DNA from: Halichondria panicea
Taxonomy: Eukaryota > Porifera > Demospongiae > Suberitida > Halichondriidae
Direction of reading: 5' to 3'
Assembly: GCF_963675165.1 (NCBI RefSeq)
Contig: NC_087386.1
Coordinates: forward strand, 6,920,266 to 6,984,265
DNA length: 64,000 bases
The notes beneath the pieces are model-generated. The model worked only from the letters and a program-made list of their open reading frames with translations. It had not been told where the DNA came from and did no database searches. Position numbers and translations under genes: made by a program. Shown one piece after another: positions 24,560 to 35,507 of this stretch. Numbering within the stretch: position 1 is the stretch's first letter; each line of letters opens with the position of its first letter.

Positions 24560-27421
24560 TCACCTAGCTAAACTGACTGGGAACTCTCCAAATACTCTGC
24601 TGGCCACTCCCCAGAAACCACCCCCCTCCACATTCAGGGACAGATGGACGGGCTCGCTCAATTCTTTAGGTTTACGACCTTTGACCTGTATCACCAGACC
24701 GTGTTTCTCATGGGCCGGGTCTTGACTCAGAGAGAACTTGATATTGGACACCTGCAAATAATAGTCGATAGTCATAATTATGTCACTTATCCTAGTCATG
24801 TGATCCTAATAATATTTACATGTACGCATATGTTTTTTTTATTTACCTCAATACGGCTGTCCAGATTTTTGACCATGCTCTCTCGATATGACAAAACAAC
24901 AGCTGACAAAATAAGCACGACAATCGCCACACCACAGCCAGCTGTCACGTACGGGAGGGGGCCGTTTGTGAGTGCAAAGGTCAATGCCCCAGGCCACAAA
25001 ATCCAATTTTGAGGCGAAGAGAAAAATGAATGCATCGAAAATGTAGTTAGTTGTATCTGAACGAACCAATCGAAAGGCCCATCTTCTTTCCAACTTGATG
25101 CAAAATTTTGTGAGAGCAATAAAGACAGAGTCTGTGGTAGAAAAGAGTAGAATACGTCATGAATTTGGTGCTCGTATTTCTGATACTGAATTGCACAATA
25201 AATCATAACCAGTCCCAGGGTGATTAGTGCCAGGGGAAAGAGAAGAGAATTTTTGAAATAGTCGTAAGCCAAATAGCTGAGATATGAAAATATGTAAATT
25301 GAGCCAATGGTGATTAGGAACGAGGACTGGAGGGGAACTGAAATAAGAATCAGCAGGACGGAGAACACACAGCCGAGGATCTTCCATTCTTCAAGTAGGC
25401 ACATGACTGATATGAACGTGAACACACAGCATATGAGGTAGAGGAAATTGGATTGAAGGTATATAGAGAAAGCTACTCCGAATAACAAGAGAGTAAATGT
25501 GACGCAACTGAACACAACAGATTTGATGCCTTTGTATAATCGCAGGGTATGTGAGTTCGTATGTCCACTAGCAATAAAGCGTCTCAACACGGGGGAGAAG
25601 TTGATTGCTATTAGGGGAATTCCGAGACCACCAACCCACGCAAAGTGTGGCTGACGAAGGTAGACAAAAACAAACGAAATGAGAATGGAAGCAACCAAAC
25701 GGTATAAATTGTATAGATAAGCAGCCATAGAGGCTGGAGGATTGGAGAGATATTTGACTGGTAGTTGAAGATGATAAGTAGCCACTAACAATGAGCAGAC
25801 AATGCTAATGACAACGCCAGCATGTGGTAGCGAGAAGAGCCAGAGATTCAGTGGCTGTGTGAAGGCAGCAGCTGTACTCACTAAACCAAGGTTACCAACT
25901 AGCAGTAGGATAGAGTAGAGTTCTCCTGAGGCCACAAATCCAATGTAGTTAAAATTGAAAGCCAATGCACATACTAGACCACCTAATATCTCCAAGTTTC
26001 CCTCTCTCCTTAGCGACTGTGAGAAAAGCGCAGCTGCAGACGCAACCTTGAGGATCCATAGAACAGTGGAAGGGGACATCTTGATGTAGCCACTGCTCAA
26101 TCCACCGAGGTACTCCATCACACCAATTGTACCAAAGACGTGCAAAGTTGTTCGATTAAGATAACTACCCATGAGGATGAGAGTGATTTGGACTAGAAGG
26201 AAAAGCGAGCCGTTTAAATCAGTCTTGGGGAAACCAAAGTTTAGTGTCATGGAGAATAGAAAAGTTCCAAATAGATACAACCAGAATCCCATGTCCGGGT
26301 TCGACCCCAACGTACTCTCGAACACATATCCAGATAACATCATTCCGATTCCAAAAATTAGTGAAATTCGACGTCGGATTTCAAAGGTCCGTGAGCCTAG
26401 TTGTTCAAATCCAGGGTAGAGTGGAGCCAAGTCCATGGACAGGAACCACAAATAGAACGAAACTGGAAACAAAAGAAACGGAAATCTCACATAGACCAAA
26501 AACAGAAGGCCAGTAACCACGGTAGCAATCTCCATGACAACCCAACCGGGACGGACCCATACATTGAAGTCCTGAAATCTTCCTGGATCACGGCCTCGTC
26601 CAGGCCACACCTTCAACGCTCGTTGGAGGTTGTACACAAAGAAGGGCACCATGGTTGTGCTGATCGTGCAGAATCTACAGGGGGAAGAACATAGATACCA
26701 TCACAATCGGGGAAGACAATAGTTGATACAGCAACTAGAATTCATACAGACAATAGTTAGAATGATGCTCTGAAGACCCGTTGCGAATGATAAGAAAGAG
26801 GACAATTTAATAAATAGCTGCTGTATAACTTGTGATTGTATGATTGTATATAGGATTATAACATAATAATTATGGTTTTGTGAATGATAAGAATGAGGAC
26901 ACTTTAATATAGTACTGCACAAGTTATGATTGTGTGTAGTACAGTAACATAACAAATTGATGTGTTTTCACTCACAGTCCTCCCACAAATTGGAGCTCAT
27001 CCGAGCCCCAAAGCATGAGTCCTATCGATCCAAACGCTCCAGCCTGTAGGCCAACTATCACACTCAGTCCAACATTGCTGAATCTTTCAAAAGCCAGGGT
27101 CATGAACAACGTGTACGCACCCATTATGAGCAATGCTCCACTAAAATAAACCACATTTAGGAGAGTGAATTGATTGTACAGCCTCCAAAACACAGTAGGT
27201 TGAGTAGGTTCAGTGGAGGTAGCTTGAGTTGACACACCCTCTTTTCTGGCAAGCTGCAGGAGAGAGGACAACTGGTCCTCACTGATGATGCCCTCGCCTC
27301 TGGCAGTGGATAGGAAGCTCTGGATGACATCTCCGTCGTTGAGGGGTTGATCACATGCCACCAGGGTGAACACAAGAGAGCATAAACACAGTAAGAGCAC
27401 TCTTTTAGTTTGCCAAGTCAT
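24560..27421 (-). CDS. polytopic membrane protein of unknown function, 821 aa
   Basis: Three exons: 27421-26976, 26674-24847 and 24751-24560 (stop TGA); they total 2466 nt, exactly 822 codons. The start MTWQTKRVLLLCLCSLVF was chosen because it opens a classical signal peptide; upstream in-frame ATGs exist. After cleavage a short luminal region (DGDVIQSFLSTARGEGIISE) resembles the short helical lead-in of DUF2157-like bacterial membrane proteins. Then come LLNVVYFSGALLIMGAYTLF and a very long hydrophobic exon with well over a dozen predicted membrane segments and no obvious transporter motif. The last exon (VSNIKFSLSQDPAHEKHG...) is soluble and hydrophilic. The arrangement recalls large predicted membrane proteins annotated only as hypothetical in bacteria and some protists; that link is recollection, not a search. 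Divergent from PPIL3. Confidence 0.75.
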
Positions 27422-27505
27422 TTTCAGGGCTTGATTGGATAATGTGTTTATTCTTGACACGATCTTTACCATATATGCAAGCCACCAATACTTAACTTGA
27501 GGGAG
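27422..27505. promoter_or_regulatory. 84-bp divergent (bidirectional) promoter/5' leader region
   Basis: The start codon of the membrane protein gene (27421, -) and that of PPIL3 (27506, +) are separated by only 84 bp. Both 5' UTRs and any shared promoter must therefore fit here or overlap the opposite gene. No TATA box or CpG-rich core is evident. Alternative upstream starts of the membrane protein would overlap PPIL3 exon 1. Confidence 0.55.
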
Positions 27506-29126
27506 ATGGTGAGTTCTATAAATCATTAAACTATTCACATTTCTCTCTCCTGCAGTCGGTGACTCTGCATACAGACCTTGGAGACATTAAAATAGAGCTG
27601 TATTGTGATCTGATACCCAGAGCATGTGAGGTACGTGGCGTGTTTTCAACTATAGTCTATAAATTCGTGTCGAATTATTTTATAGAATTTTCTGGCCCTC
27701 TGTGCAAGTGGCTACTACAATGACAGCTTGTTTCATAGGCAAGTGAGGACACGTTAGTCTAATTTGTCTCAATGCTAGATCTAGCGCTATCAGATTATGA
27801 GATCAGCCTATTTCCCTCTAATCTCCCTAGGAACATAAAGGACTTTATGGTTCAGACTGGCGACCCCACTGGTACTGGTAAGGGGGGCACTTCAATCTGG
27901 GGGAAGAAATTCGATGATGAATTCCACGACACATTGAAAGTAAGCAAGTAGTCTACGCTTCTTATATATAATCATAATTTTTTTATAATGGTAACAGTGG
28001 GAACCATTCTTAATGCTTGACTGAAGAGAATGGCCAACTACGATAAATTTAATGGCCAGCACATAAACAGTTTATGTACCTCAACAAAGGCCACCTCTGT
28101 ATAATGGCTAAATTTTTTATTCTTCAAATGTGTCCGTTGTAAAGGGTTCCACTGAATAACCTCCTCGCAAGAAAACTCATTAATATTCCTTTGGGAAGTA
28201 GTTAGAGAGACAGTGCCCCTTGGTCAGTCTATTAGAGCCTCTTGTGTATGTGGACACAAATACATTATGCTTCGTATATTTTGTGCCCACATACAGGCTC
28301 TAATAGATAACCTTTTGACCAAGAGGGACTGTCTCTCTAACTACTCACGTAATCATTGTACACTTTCCCATGTTTTTCAGCTGAAAACTCATTCTCCCCC
28401 CCCCCCCCCAACCCCCACGCACACGCACAGTATTATACCACATGACTCACACACACATCTAATTGGCCAATGTTTCACCCCACCACTCCCCCTCCCCTCC
28501 CCTCCCCCTCCCTCATCCCTCCCCTCCCCCTCCCTCATCCCTCCCCATGTATTTCAGCACACAGCTCGTGGAGTGGTGTCGATGGCCAACGGTGGACCAG
28601 ACACGAATGGCTCCCAATTCTTCATCACCTACTCCAAGCAACCTCACCTGGACATGAAGTACACAACCATTGGGAAGTAAGTCAGTGAGAGGGGCAGGCC
28701 TTAGCTGAGGGTTGTTTTGTATAATTATACTCTAGCTGTTCATTTGGGACCTAAGTGCCTGCATGGCCTTTATTATTATTGCAGTTGGCCTTTCTTCACT
28801 AGTGGCCATTAAGACGAGTTCCACTGTCAGTAGCACCTGTACTTAAATCTACTAACTATCATCCCTATAATTATAGCTTCCTGGTGTTTGTACAGCTATA
28901 CACGCTTTACAGAATAATACATGTAATGCCGAACCTACAATGTAGCTAATGCCTATAATAGAGTTAGTTTACACGTACATAATACGCTATACACAGGGTT
29001 ATCGATGGATGGGACACACTGGATGACTTGGAGAAAGTACCGACGCATGAGAAGACCTATCGACCCACCACTGACATCAGACTGAGAAGGGTCACCATAC
29101 ATGCCAACCCTCTGGCAGAACTCTAG
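27506..29126 (+). CDS. PPIL3: PPIL3, cyclophilin-like peptidyl-prolyl isomerase, 162 aa
   Basis: Spliceosome-associated cyclophilin. Exons: 27506-27508 (just the ATG codon, then GTGAGT), 27556-27630, 27686-27738, 27831-27939, 28558-28676 and 28997-29126 (stop TAG). The protein runs [18 protein letters not shown], then [59 protein letters not shown] and finally [11 protein letters not shown]. It keeps the cyclophilin core [12 protein letters not shown] (catalytic Arg of FHRNIKDF) and [11 protein letters not shown], and is one residue longer than my memory of human PPIL3. The third intron uses a GC donor (CATAG/GCAAGT, 27739), required to make the R of FHRN; the others are GT-AG. Very high family confidence. 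Confidence 0.96.
28196..28346. repeat. hairpin (foldback) element in a PPIL3 intron
   Basis: The left arm starts AGTAGTTAGAGAGACAGT and contains CTATTAGAGCCTCTTG. The right arm is its imperfect reverse complement, ending CTGTCTCTCTAACTACTC. The arms are about 65 bp with a short AT-rich centre, consistent with a small foldback MITE. Confidence 0.8.
28393..28556. repeat. C-rich low-complexity tract before a PPIL3 exon
   Basis: A poly-C run, then repeated CCCTCCCTCATCCCT-like strings, leads into the acceptor TATTTCAG of exon 5: an unusually long pyrimidine tract. Proline-rich frames over it are not genes. Confidence 0.8.
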
Positions 29127-29463
29127 CTATAATTACGATCAATATGTAATTATGTTCTCTTTGAAATGCTCTCCTTTTGTTTCATCTCTGTATAGAAAGT
29201 CTCTGTAACTGGAGGTGTGGTGAATGCATGTACTCTATATAATTATAATTATAATTATTATGGGATCGTGATCGAGAGCCGTTATAATTATAATGGTATA
29301 TTGTAAGCAATCAGTGTAAAAATACCATAATAATAATAATAATAATAATTATTATTATTATTTATAATTATAATGAAGACATTGTGATTGTGTAAAACAT
29401 AAAGGGAATGAATGAAATTTAATGCTATAATTATATTAATGAGAGTCTCAGAGTCTACAACAG
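29127..29463. other. convergent intergenic region PPIL3 / MPHOSPH9
   Basis: Shared 3' region of the two convergent genes. It contains ATAATTAT runs and an AAT microsatellite near 29320-29375. No gene. Confidence 0.6.
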
Positions 29464-32400
29464 TCATCTATTGAATGCGTGGTGTTTCCTGAGCACCATT
29501 CGCTCCGACCCTATCTCCTTCAATACCTGCTCCAACCTCCACTCCAGTTCAACCTGTGCATGGTAGAGGGTGCATGGTAGAGGGTGCATGGTAGAGGACA
29601 ATAACAAGTATTCCGCTCACATCATGTTGTAGGTGGGTGGGTGCCGGGTGGTTAATGGTCATTAACTATTAGGAGGCCTATCTTGTTGCATGAAATTTAG
29701 TGCAAAGAGAGCAGTTTCAAAAAGGATAAGCACTGGCCTTTAAGATGGAGCCAAAAGAGCAACTCTATTAATCTACAATAAAACAACAACACAATAATAT
29801 TAATCGTCTACGTAAGTAATAACTCGTGCACTCACCTGACTCTGTTTGGTCTCCCTAGTGACCCTGGCCGGTGTCCTCTGCAAGGCTCCCTCCAGTCTCT
29901 CCCTCTCAGTCTGCAGCTCAGCCAACCTCCTCTCGGCCTGACCCACGCGCTCCAACTGATCCTGTACTCGCTCCTCAAGACTCTACAGGGTTATTACTTT
30001 GTGTAAATGTCACGAAATATGCTGACTATGCATACATAAATCATGTGTGTTGAATCGCAAATTTCGGCAAGGTTATAATTTGTTGTTTTTTGACCTTGGA
30101 AAATTGAGATCTCGCAAATATGAGCTGATACATATAGGTCACTTTCTAAGCTTCGTATAATTGATATTGGATCCATGGAATACAAATTATGGAAGAGTTT
30201 AACATAATTATTTCAACGGTCATAACTTCGCTACCGTTGATCTAATGTCAACATTTTCCAGGAAATTTCCAAGAGCAAATTTAAGAAGGGGGGGGGGATG
30301 TTAATACATGTATGTACCATTTTATTTTAAATTTCCAAAAGGGGGAAAACCAAATCCAGGGAGAGGCAAAAGCCCCTCTAATGTCCCCTCTGAATATACT
30401 ACAGTTAACAAAAATTAATAGTACTTCAGTTGCAATGCAATTGTGGAGCACACATCAGTCCCCATACTTACCTGCTCACTTTTCTTCTTGGACTTGCGCC
30501 TTCCCTCTCCACTGGTTAGCACGTTGCCGTCCCTGACAGCCCTCAGAGTGTCCTCCACACTGCTATCGTTAGCATTCAAACGAGTGGGGGCCCTCTCCCT
30601 AGTGTTCACGCTGTCTACTTGGGTACGTCTTGGGGAGAACTTGACAGACTTCATTACATTTCTCTCTGGACTCATCCTGCTGGGCAGTCGAGCTGTAAAG
30701 ACAAAAAATTATCAGGAATACTTTAGAGAAGAACACACATTTTATCTACTAGAAAACCACACGTAGGAGGTCACCATAATTATATGGTAACAATGAAGAC
30801 AAGGAAGCACCGAAAGCACAGAAGCAAGTGAGAGGGTTATGCTTATACAGAAGCAATGCCAATGGTTTTACTAGTGTACACACTATATCAAACAAGATAT
30901 TGTCTAATGCAATGCCCCCCACAGCCTAGAGCCAGACGTGTTAGTACACTACTTACTAAGTACTACAATGGTAGAGTGAGACTCACAATTTGAGGGTGAT
31001 GGTTTCTCCTCCATTTCTGTCCCCCCAGACAGCAGTCCAGGGATACTGCTTTCCAGCCACTTTCTCCTGGTCAGTGGTCTGCCCTGGGGGGTGCCATTAT
31101 CGGCTTCAATTGACTTATCTTTTAGTGGCACGGGGCTTCTGTCTGATTTAGGACGTGATGGTGTGTCATGTGAGTGCACGAGGGGGTGGTCACGTTGTGG
31201 GGAGTGTGACCTGTGCTGATTGGTGCTAGGACCACTCGACCAACTGCAAGAAAGTAGACGCACATTAACACATAGACAATTGATAACGCTGACTCATAGG
31301 GATCGTTTATAAAGTATCGACAGTTCACCCACATGCATTATGTACTTGTAAATAAAAGCCCTAAAGGTGTGGAAAAACTTTAGATCATTAGTCTAGGGTT
31401 ACATTTCAAATTATAGCCAATTAGTAATGACTGCCCCTAATTACACCATTTCCAGGAGGAAACATACCGGGTGTCATAGGAGGAAACATACTGGGTGTCA
31501 TAGGAGGAAACATACCCGGTGTCATAGTGTGTAGCTTGACCGTTCAGTCGATTGTTGACGTGCTCCAGACGTCGCAGCTCATCCTCCAGTCTACGAATAG
31601 TGCTGCAAACACGACACAACACGAGCACACACCTTCAACTTATGCACTAGCTGTAATAACAACTGCTACAGTCCCTAGGTTGAACATGCTAATTAAACAT
31701 ACTAATCAGCCTTAACAATAAAAATGAATGTAGGCCATCCCATGAACCCGTAAAATGGTCTATCTAAATATCAATTTACACGACACCTATCATCTGGGCT
31801 GAAATCCGAATTTGTTTGACTACCCGTTACATTTTCCATCGCATTATAATTATTATATAACTCCTACAGTGTAAACTAAAACAGGGCTGGATATGGGGTC
31901 AGGGGAGGCAATTAGGGAATATGGAGGGGCGGTCTTCGCTATTCTCCGCTTGGTTTCTGCTAATACCGTATTACTAGAATGTTTTACGAGCATCAGACAT
32001 TTGCGAATTTTGCGAGGGTTGATCAATTCGCATCAATAAAATCTGCAAAACCTAAATTATTACTAGTAAATACACACAATCCTTGCCAGAACGCAATACT
32101 TAGGGTCAAATTTTTGGCTGATTTGGCTCATTTGCAAAGGTTTTTCACCCACAAAATATTCTGTAGCTCATGGTCTTTTCCCAAAAATGGGAAATTATGG
32201 CCTGTTCTAAATTAGAGAATTGATCTGGACAGGCTCTTTGTAAGCTTTCTGAAAATCATAAAATTGTTGAAGTTTGATCTCCCAAAGTCATCATAACTAT
32301 AGTAGGACAAAATTTCTCTGCCAGATCGTAGGGGGCAATTACTTCCCTCATCCTCCCCTAAATGTACAGTATCCACCCCCTCCCTCCAACGAACTCACCT

Positions 32401-34397
32401 CTGGTATTGGCTATCTAGGATGGTGTACTTGTCGAGAGAGCTCCTCAGAGCAGCTGTCTGTCCGCCACTCTCCTCCAGCTGCGCCTTGAGGTCAGAGGTC
32501 ATCGAGAGCAACTGCTGATTTTCCTCTTGGAGAACTTCAAACTCATGGAACAACTGTGAAAAGTTAAAATAACCAAAAAATGACCAAGAAAAATATTTTT
32601 TTAAACCACCAATCTTATCTAATAAATTACATACATGTACCAACTTTTGCTCATCAAAATTCATGCGAGTAAGTACATGTACATGTACATACAGATGCAG
32701 AAACAGAAACCCACTTGATCAAGCTTCTCCACATCTTGGAGTTTCTGGTCCTTCCAGAACACAAGCTCCTCTGTGGTCAGGCTGAGGTCAGAGTTGAGTT
32801 GTCCGTTGAGCCTCTCCTGGTCGTGTAGTTGAGAGCGTGTGGAGTCCAGTCGCTCTTGAAGCACACTCACCAGTCTCTCTGAGGACTCACTCCGTTCCTG
32901 CCACTCAGTCTGCATGCATGGTGAGAATATTGAGCTACCATTTAGGCCAGTGGCAATGAATTACAAATCAAAGAGAGATCCTGGAGTCAATGGTGAGTGA
33001 AATCAACACTGCTAAGTGCTTACAGTCGCAAACAGACATACTCTTACCAACGGGCCTGGACACAAGTAGTTCAACTTCAATTCGGATACAAATAAACTAT
33101 AGCAGAAGGTATCGAAGTAGATTTCTGTATATACATGTACATGTAGCTACATAGATCTAGGTACGTAGAATTAGGACAACTCACAAGGTGCTGTTGAAAC
33201 CTCTTTAGCTGTCCCTCCAAAACATGCTTCTCCCTACATCACAAAACTGCTCAGTAAATACAACTCTAAAAGAAAACTAACCTGTCCGAGTTGTCCAACC
33301 GTCCCTGCAGCTCCAAGCAAGAAGACTTGAGTCTCTCGTTCTCAGACTGCACTATCCAGATTTGAGAGTTACTAATGGGGCCCTTGGCTAGGCTGTCTGT
33401 CGAGGGGAACTGCAACTGACGCTGTGCTGGACTGGAGGGGGCGGATCGTCGCAGAGGAGAACCAACCAGAGACACTGTAAAAATACAACATCAAGAGTTA
33501 TCTTTTAACAAACACTAAACTGTAGAATGAATCGACTACTGTGTCCTGTTTATCGAGGTGGACGAATTTGATGGGTTTGTTTCTATGTGCTTCAGAGATT
33601 TGGGACTTCGCCCCACAGATACAGGACGGGTTCCATGGTATAATGCCATGACTTAACCCCAAGCTTTAATCATGTTTAACCGATTACAGCCATTTTTAAT
33701 GCAATGTACAGTGAGTTTCACCTGCTCTGACGTGCTCCAACTGTTGTTGCAGTCGCTGTAGCTCGGAGTCATAGTACTTCTTGAGATCCTCCACGTGCTT
33801 GGTGTGTTTGGCCAGTAGAGAGGCCCTGGAGAGCGTATCCCCCCTGCTGGAGCTGTGGGGGGTCCTGGGACTCGTCCAAGATACTTGAGGGGAACGACTT
33901 TCCCCCTCCTCCCAAGCTGATGAAGGGCCAAGGATTTTGTACGGAGGTGTTTGAATTGGGGGAGGGGAGTTTGCTTTATGTGGTGGTGATGTTACAGGGC
34001 TGTGTTGAACTACTGGGTTGGTACGAGGGAGCCGAAAAAAGTCGAGCGATTGTGTGGGAGAGGGTATGTCTTGGGACTCTGTGATTGAATGTTTCTCAGG
34101 GGATGGAAATTCATTTTCTTTTTCGTCTTCTCTTCCATCTTTATTTCTAGGTGACGTCACCTGTTTGTCTTGCACGGACACGGCTCCCTCCACGATCATA
34201 TCAGAGGATAGCTCACGAAGTAGCTGCGTTTGAAGGCGCTTTAGTTGCTCTAAATGTTCCTGTTGTTGATGTAACGATTCATTTTTGTGCTGATCTTGAA
34301 GTGAAGAAAGTTTGTCCTGCCATTCCTCTTTTTTCCTTAACTCTTGAAGGTCCTGGTTGTGAGGGGAAGAGCTGCTCAGTGCCGCAGCAGTCTCCAT
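29464..34397 (-). CDS. MPHOSPH9: MPHOSPH9-like centrosomal coiled-coil protein, 689 aa
   Basis: MPHOSPH9 is a centrosome/centriole distal-end protein that restrains ciliogenesis. Ten exons: 34397-33722, 33474-33282, 33233-33185, 32909-32715, 32553-32399, 31602-31516, 31243-30987, 30692-30472, 29982-29836 and 29553-29464; total 2070 nt (690 codons), all phases closing. The N-terminal half has a coiled coil (QDQHKNESLHQQQEHLEQL), a Ser/Pro-rich low-complexity stretch, then AKHTKHVEDLKKYYDSELQR. The middle holds long heptad coils (QTEWQERSESSERLVSVL; FHEFEVLQEENQQLLSM) and a second Ser/Pro/Arg-rich linker. The C-terminus (QTERERLEGALQRTPARV ... ELEWRLEQVLKEIGSERM) matches my memory of the conserved vertebrate MPHOSPH9 tail (LEAALSRIP ... 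RELGSVRMTLKKFH). It is shorter than the vertebrate protein. Start chosen at the only upstream ATG opening the coil (METAAALSS). Confidence 0.8.
30253..30395. repeat. second copy of the dispersed intronic repeat
   Basis: Shares TTTCCAAGAGCAAATTT, a G run, AACCAAATCCA and CAAAAGC in order with 19575-19690. It lies in an MPHOSPH9 intron. Confidence 0.6.
31455..31533. repeat. three-copy 22-bp minisatellite at an exon-intron border
   Basis: GTGTCATAGGAGGAAACATA is repeated about three times and overlaps the donor of MPHOSPH9 exon 31602-31516. Each copy offers another GTATG donor-like site and keeps the frame open (YDTxYVSS repeats), so the exon end could vary. Confidence 0.75.
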
Positions 34398-35507
34398 CTT
34401 GGTCTCTTTGATCAGTGTTTTCTGTTTGACAACCCTTTACCATAGCAATGGACGCATTTCAAAGAAGAGGGCGTGGCAAAATGGATTTATGTGACGATCT
34501 TTACCAAACACCCCAAGTTCTAACTACTATAACTCTTTCCTTGGCGATCTGTTGTAGAAATTACAACAACGGTAACGAATCGTTATGATGAATTAGATGA
34601 AGTTGTATGTGAGCTCCTCCCTGACAAACAAACTGTAGTCTAGGTAACGGCCTTATCAGTCAAGTAGGCTAAAAATCTGTGTCCTTTGATGTAAGCTTTG
34701 ATGTACGTCTCTTTGTGCATATGTAGTTAAAAAAAAAAAAACCTTTGACTAGCTAGGAAGAGTAGCAGTAGTAGTAGGAAGAGTAGCAGTAGTAGTAGCA
34801 GTGTAAGCAGGACTAGACTAGATTAAAAAGTTGGTGGAAGGAATAACTGACCGTTTGGACGTCACCTGGCTGCCAGACTTTCATCTGGACTCTTCCCCCT
34901 GAGTAGCTGGCCTTTCTCTAAGCCACAAAACTGAGCAAGAAGCTGAAGAAGCAGCTAGACAGAGACATGTACCTAGCCTTGAGAATTGGGAGGCGTGGCT
35001 CAACTAGTTAGCCCAGCCCAGAGGAATTGTTACCGTGGGTACTGAACAACCGTAGAAGTACAGCTACCCCTGGCTTTACTGAATTAACTAGCTGTGTCTG
35101 CTGTCTAGTTGGACCAGATTTAGCTAGATAATGGGGTAGAGAATAGTTGAGCGGTGCTGTGTGTAGCTTGAACTGTACTGGCTGGCAAGAATCTAGTAAG
35201 CACCCTATGCACTGATAACTGTCAGAATGGAGGGTATGTTCTAGGGATCTGGACAGCTGTACATCCAAAGGAGCCAGGGAGTGCCAATCATCTTCTCCCA
35301 GTCTCTGACACGCTAAACAAAAGGAGCTAGAACTGGGAGTCCCAGCTAGAATTGCTAGCCGGATCTAGACTAATAGAATGACATGGAGGCGTGGTGAGGC
35401 CGGATCCACACTAATTGATCGACCTAAAGACGAATGGTAAGGAAAGGGATAAAGACAACTATCAAAACCAGGGATTACAATAGTTTTCTATCTCTAGCTC
35501 TACGGTA
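34398..35507. other. divergent intergenic region MPHOSPH9 / SLC2A
   Basis: No gene recognised. It includes an AGGAAGAGTAGCAGTAGTAG minisatellite (about 34755-34800) and a dispersed repeat (about 35085-35240) also present at about 47760-47905. Confidence 0.55.
35085..35240. repeat. dispersed repeat, copy 1 (copy 2 near 47760-47905)
   Basis: Both copies contain CTAGCTGTGTCTG, TGGACCA.GATTAGCTAGA, TTGTACTGGCTG.CAAGAAT and ATGCACTGATAACT in the same order and orientation. The minus-strand frame over copy 1 is not supported as a gene. Confidence 0.7.

Noticed and set aside
28213-28688. 155-codon proline-rich frame including [11 protein letters not shown]
   Set aside because: It is intron plus PPIL3 exon 5 read through; the real exon starts at 28558.
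31900-32350. Plus-strand frame MFYEHQTFANFARVDQ
   Set aside because: Lies in an MPHOSPH9 intron in AT-rich repeat-like sequence with no family match.
35008-35268. 86-codon minus-strand frame MDVQLSRSLEH
   Set aside because: Falls in a dispersed repeat that also occurs inside the mobile element at 47599-48688; no conserved protein.
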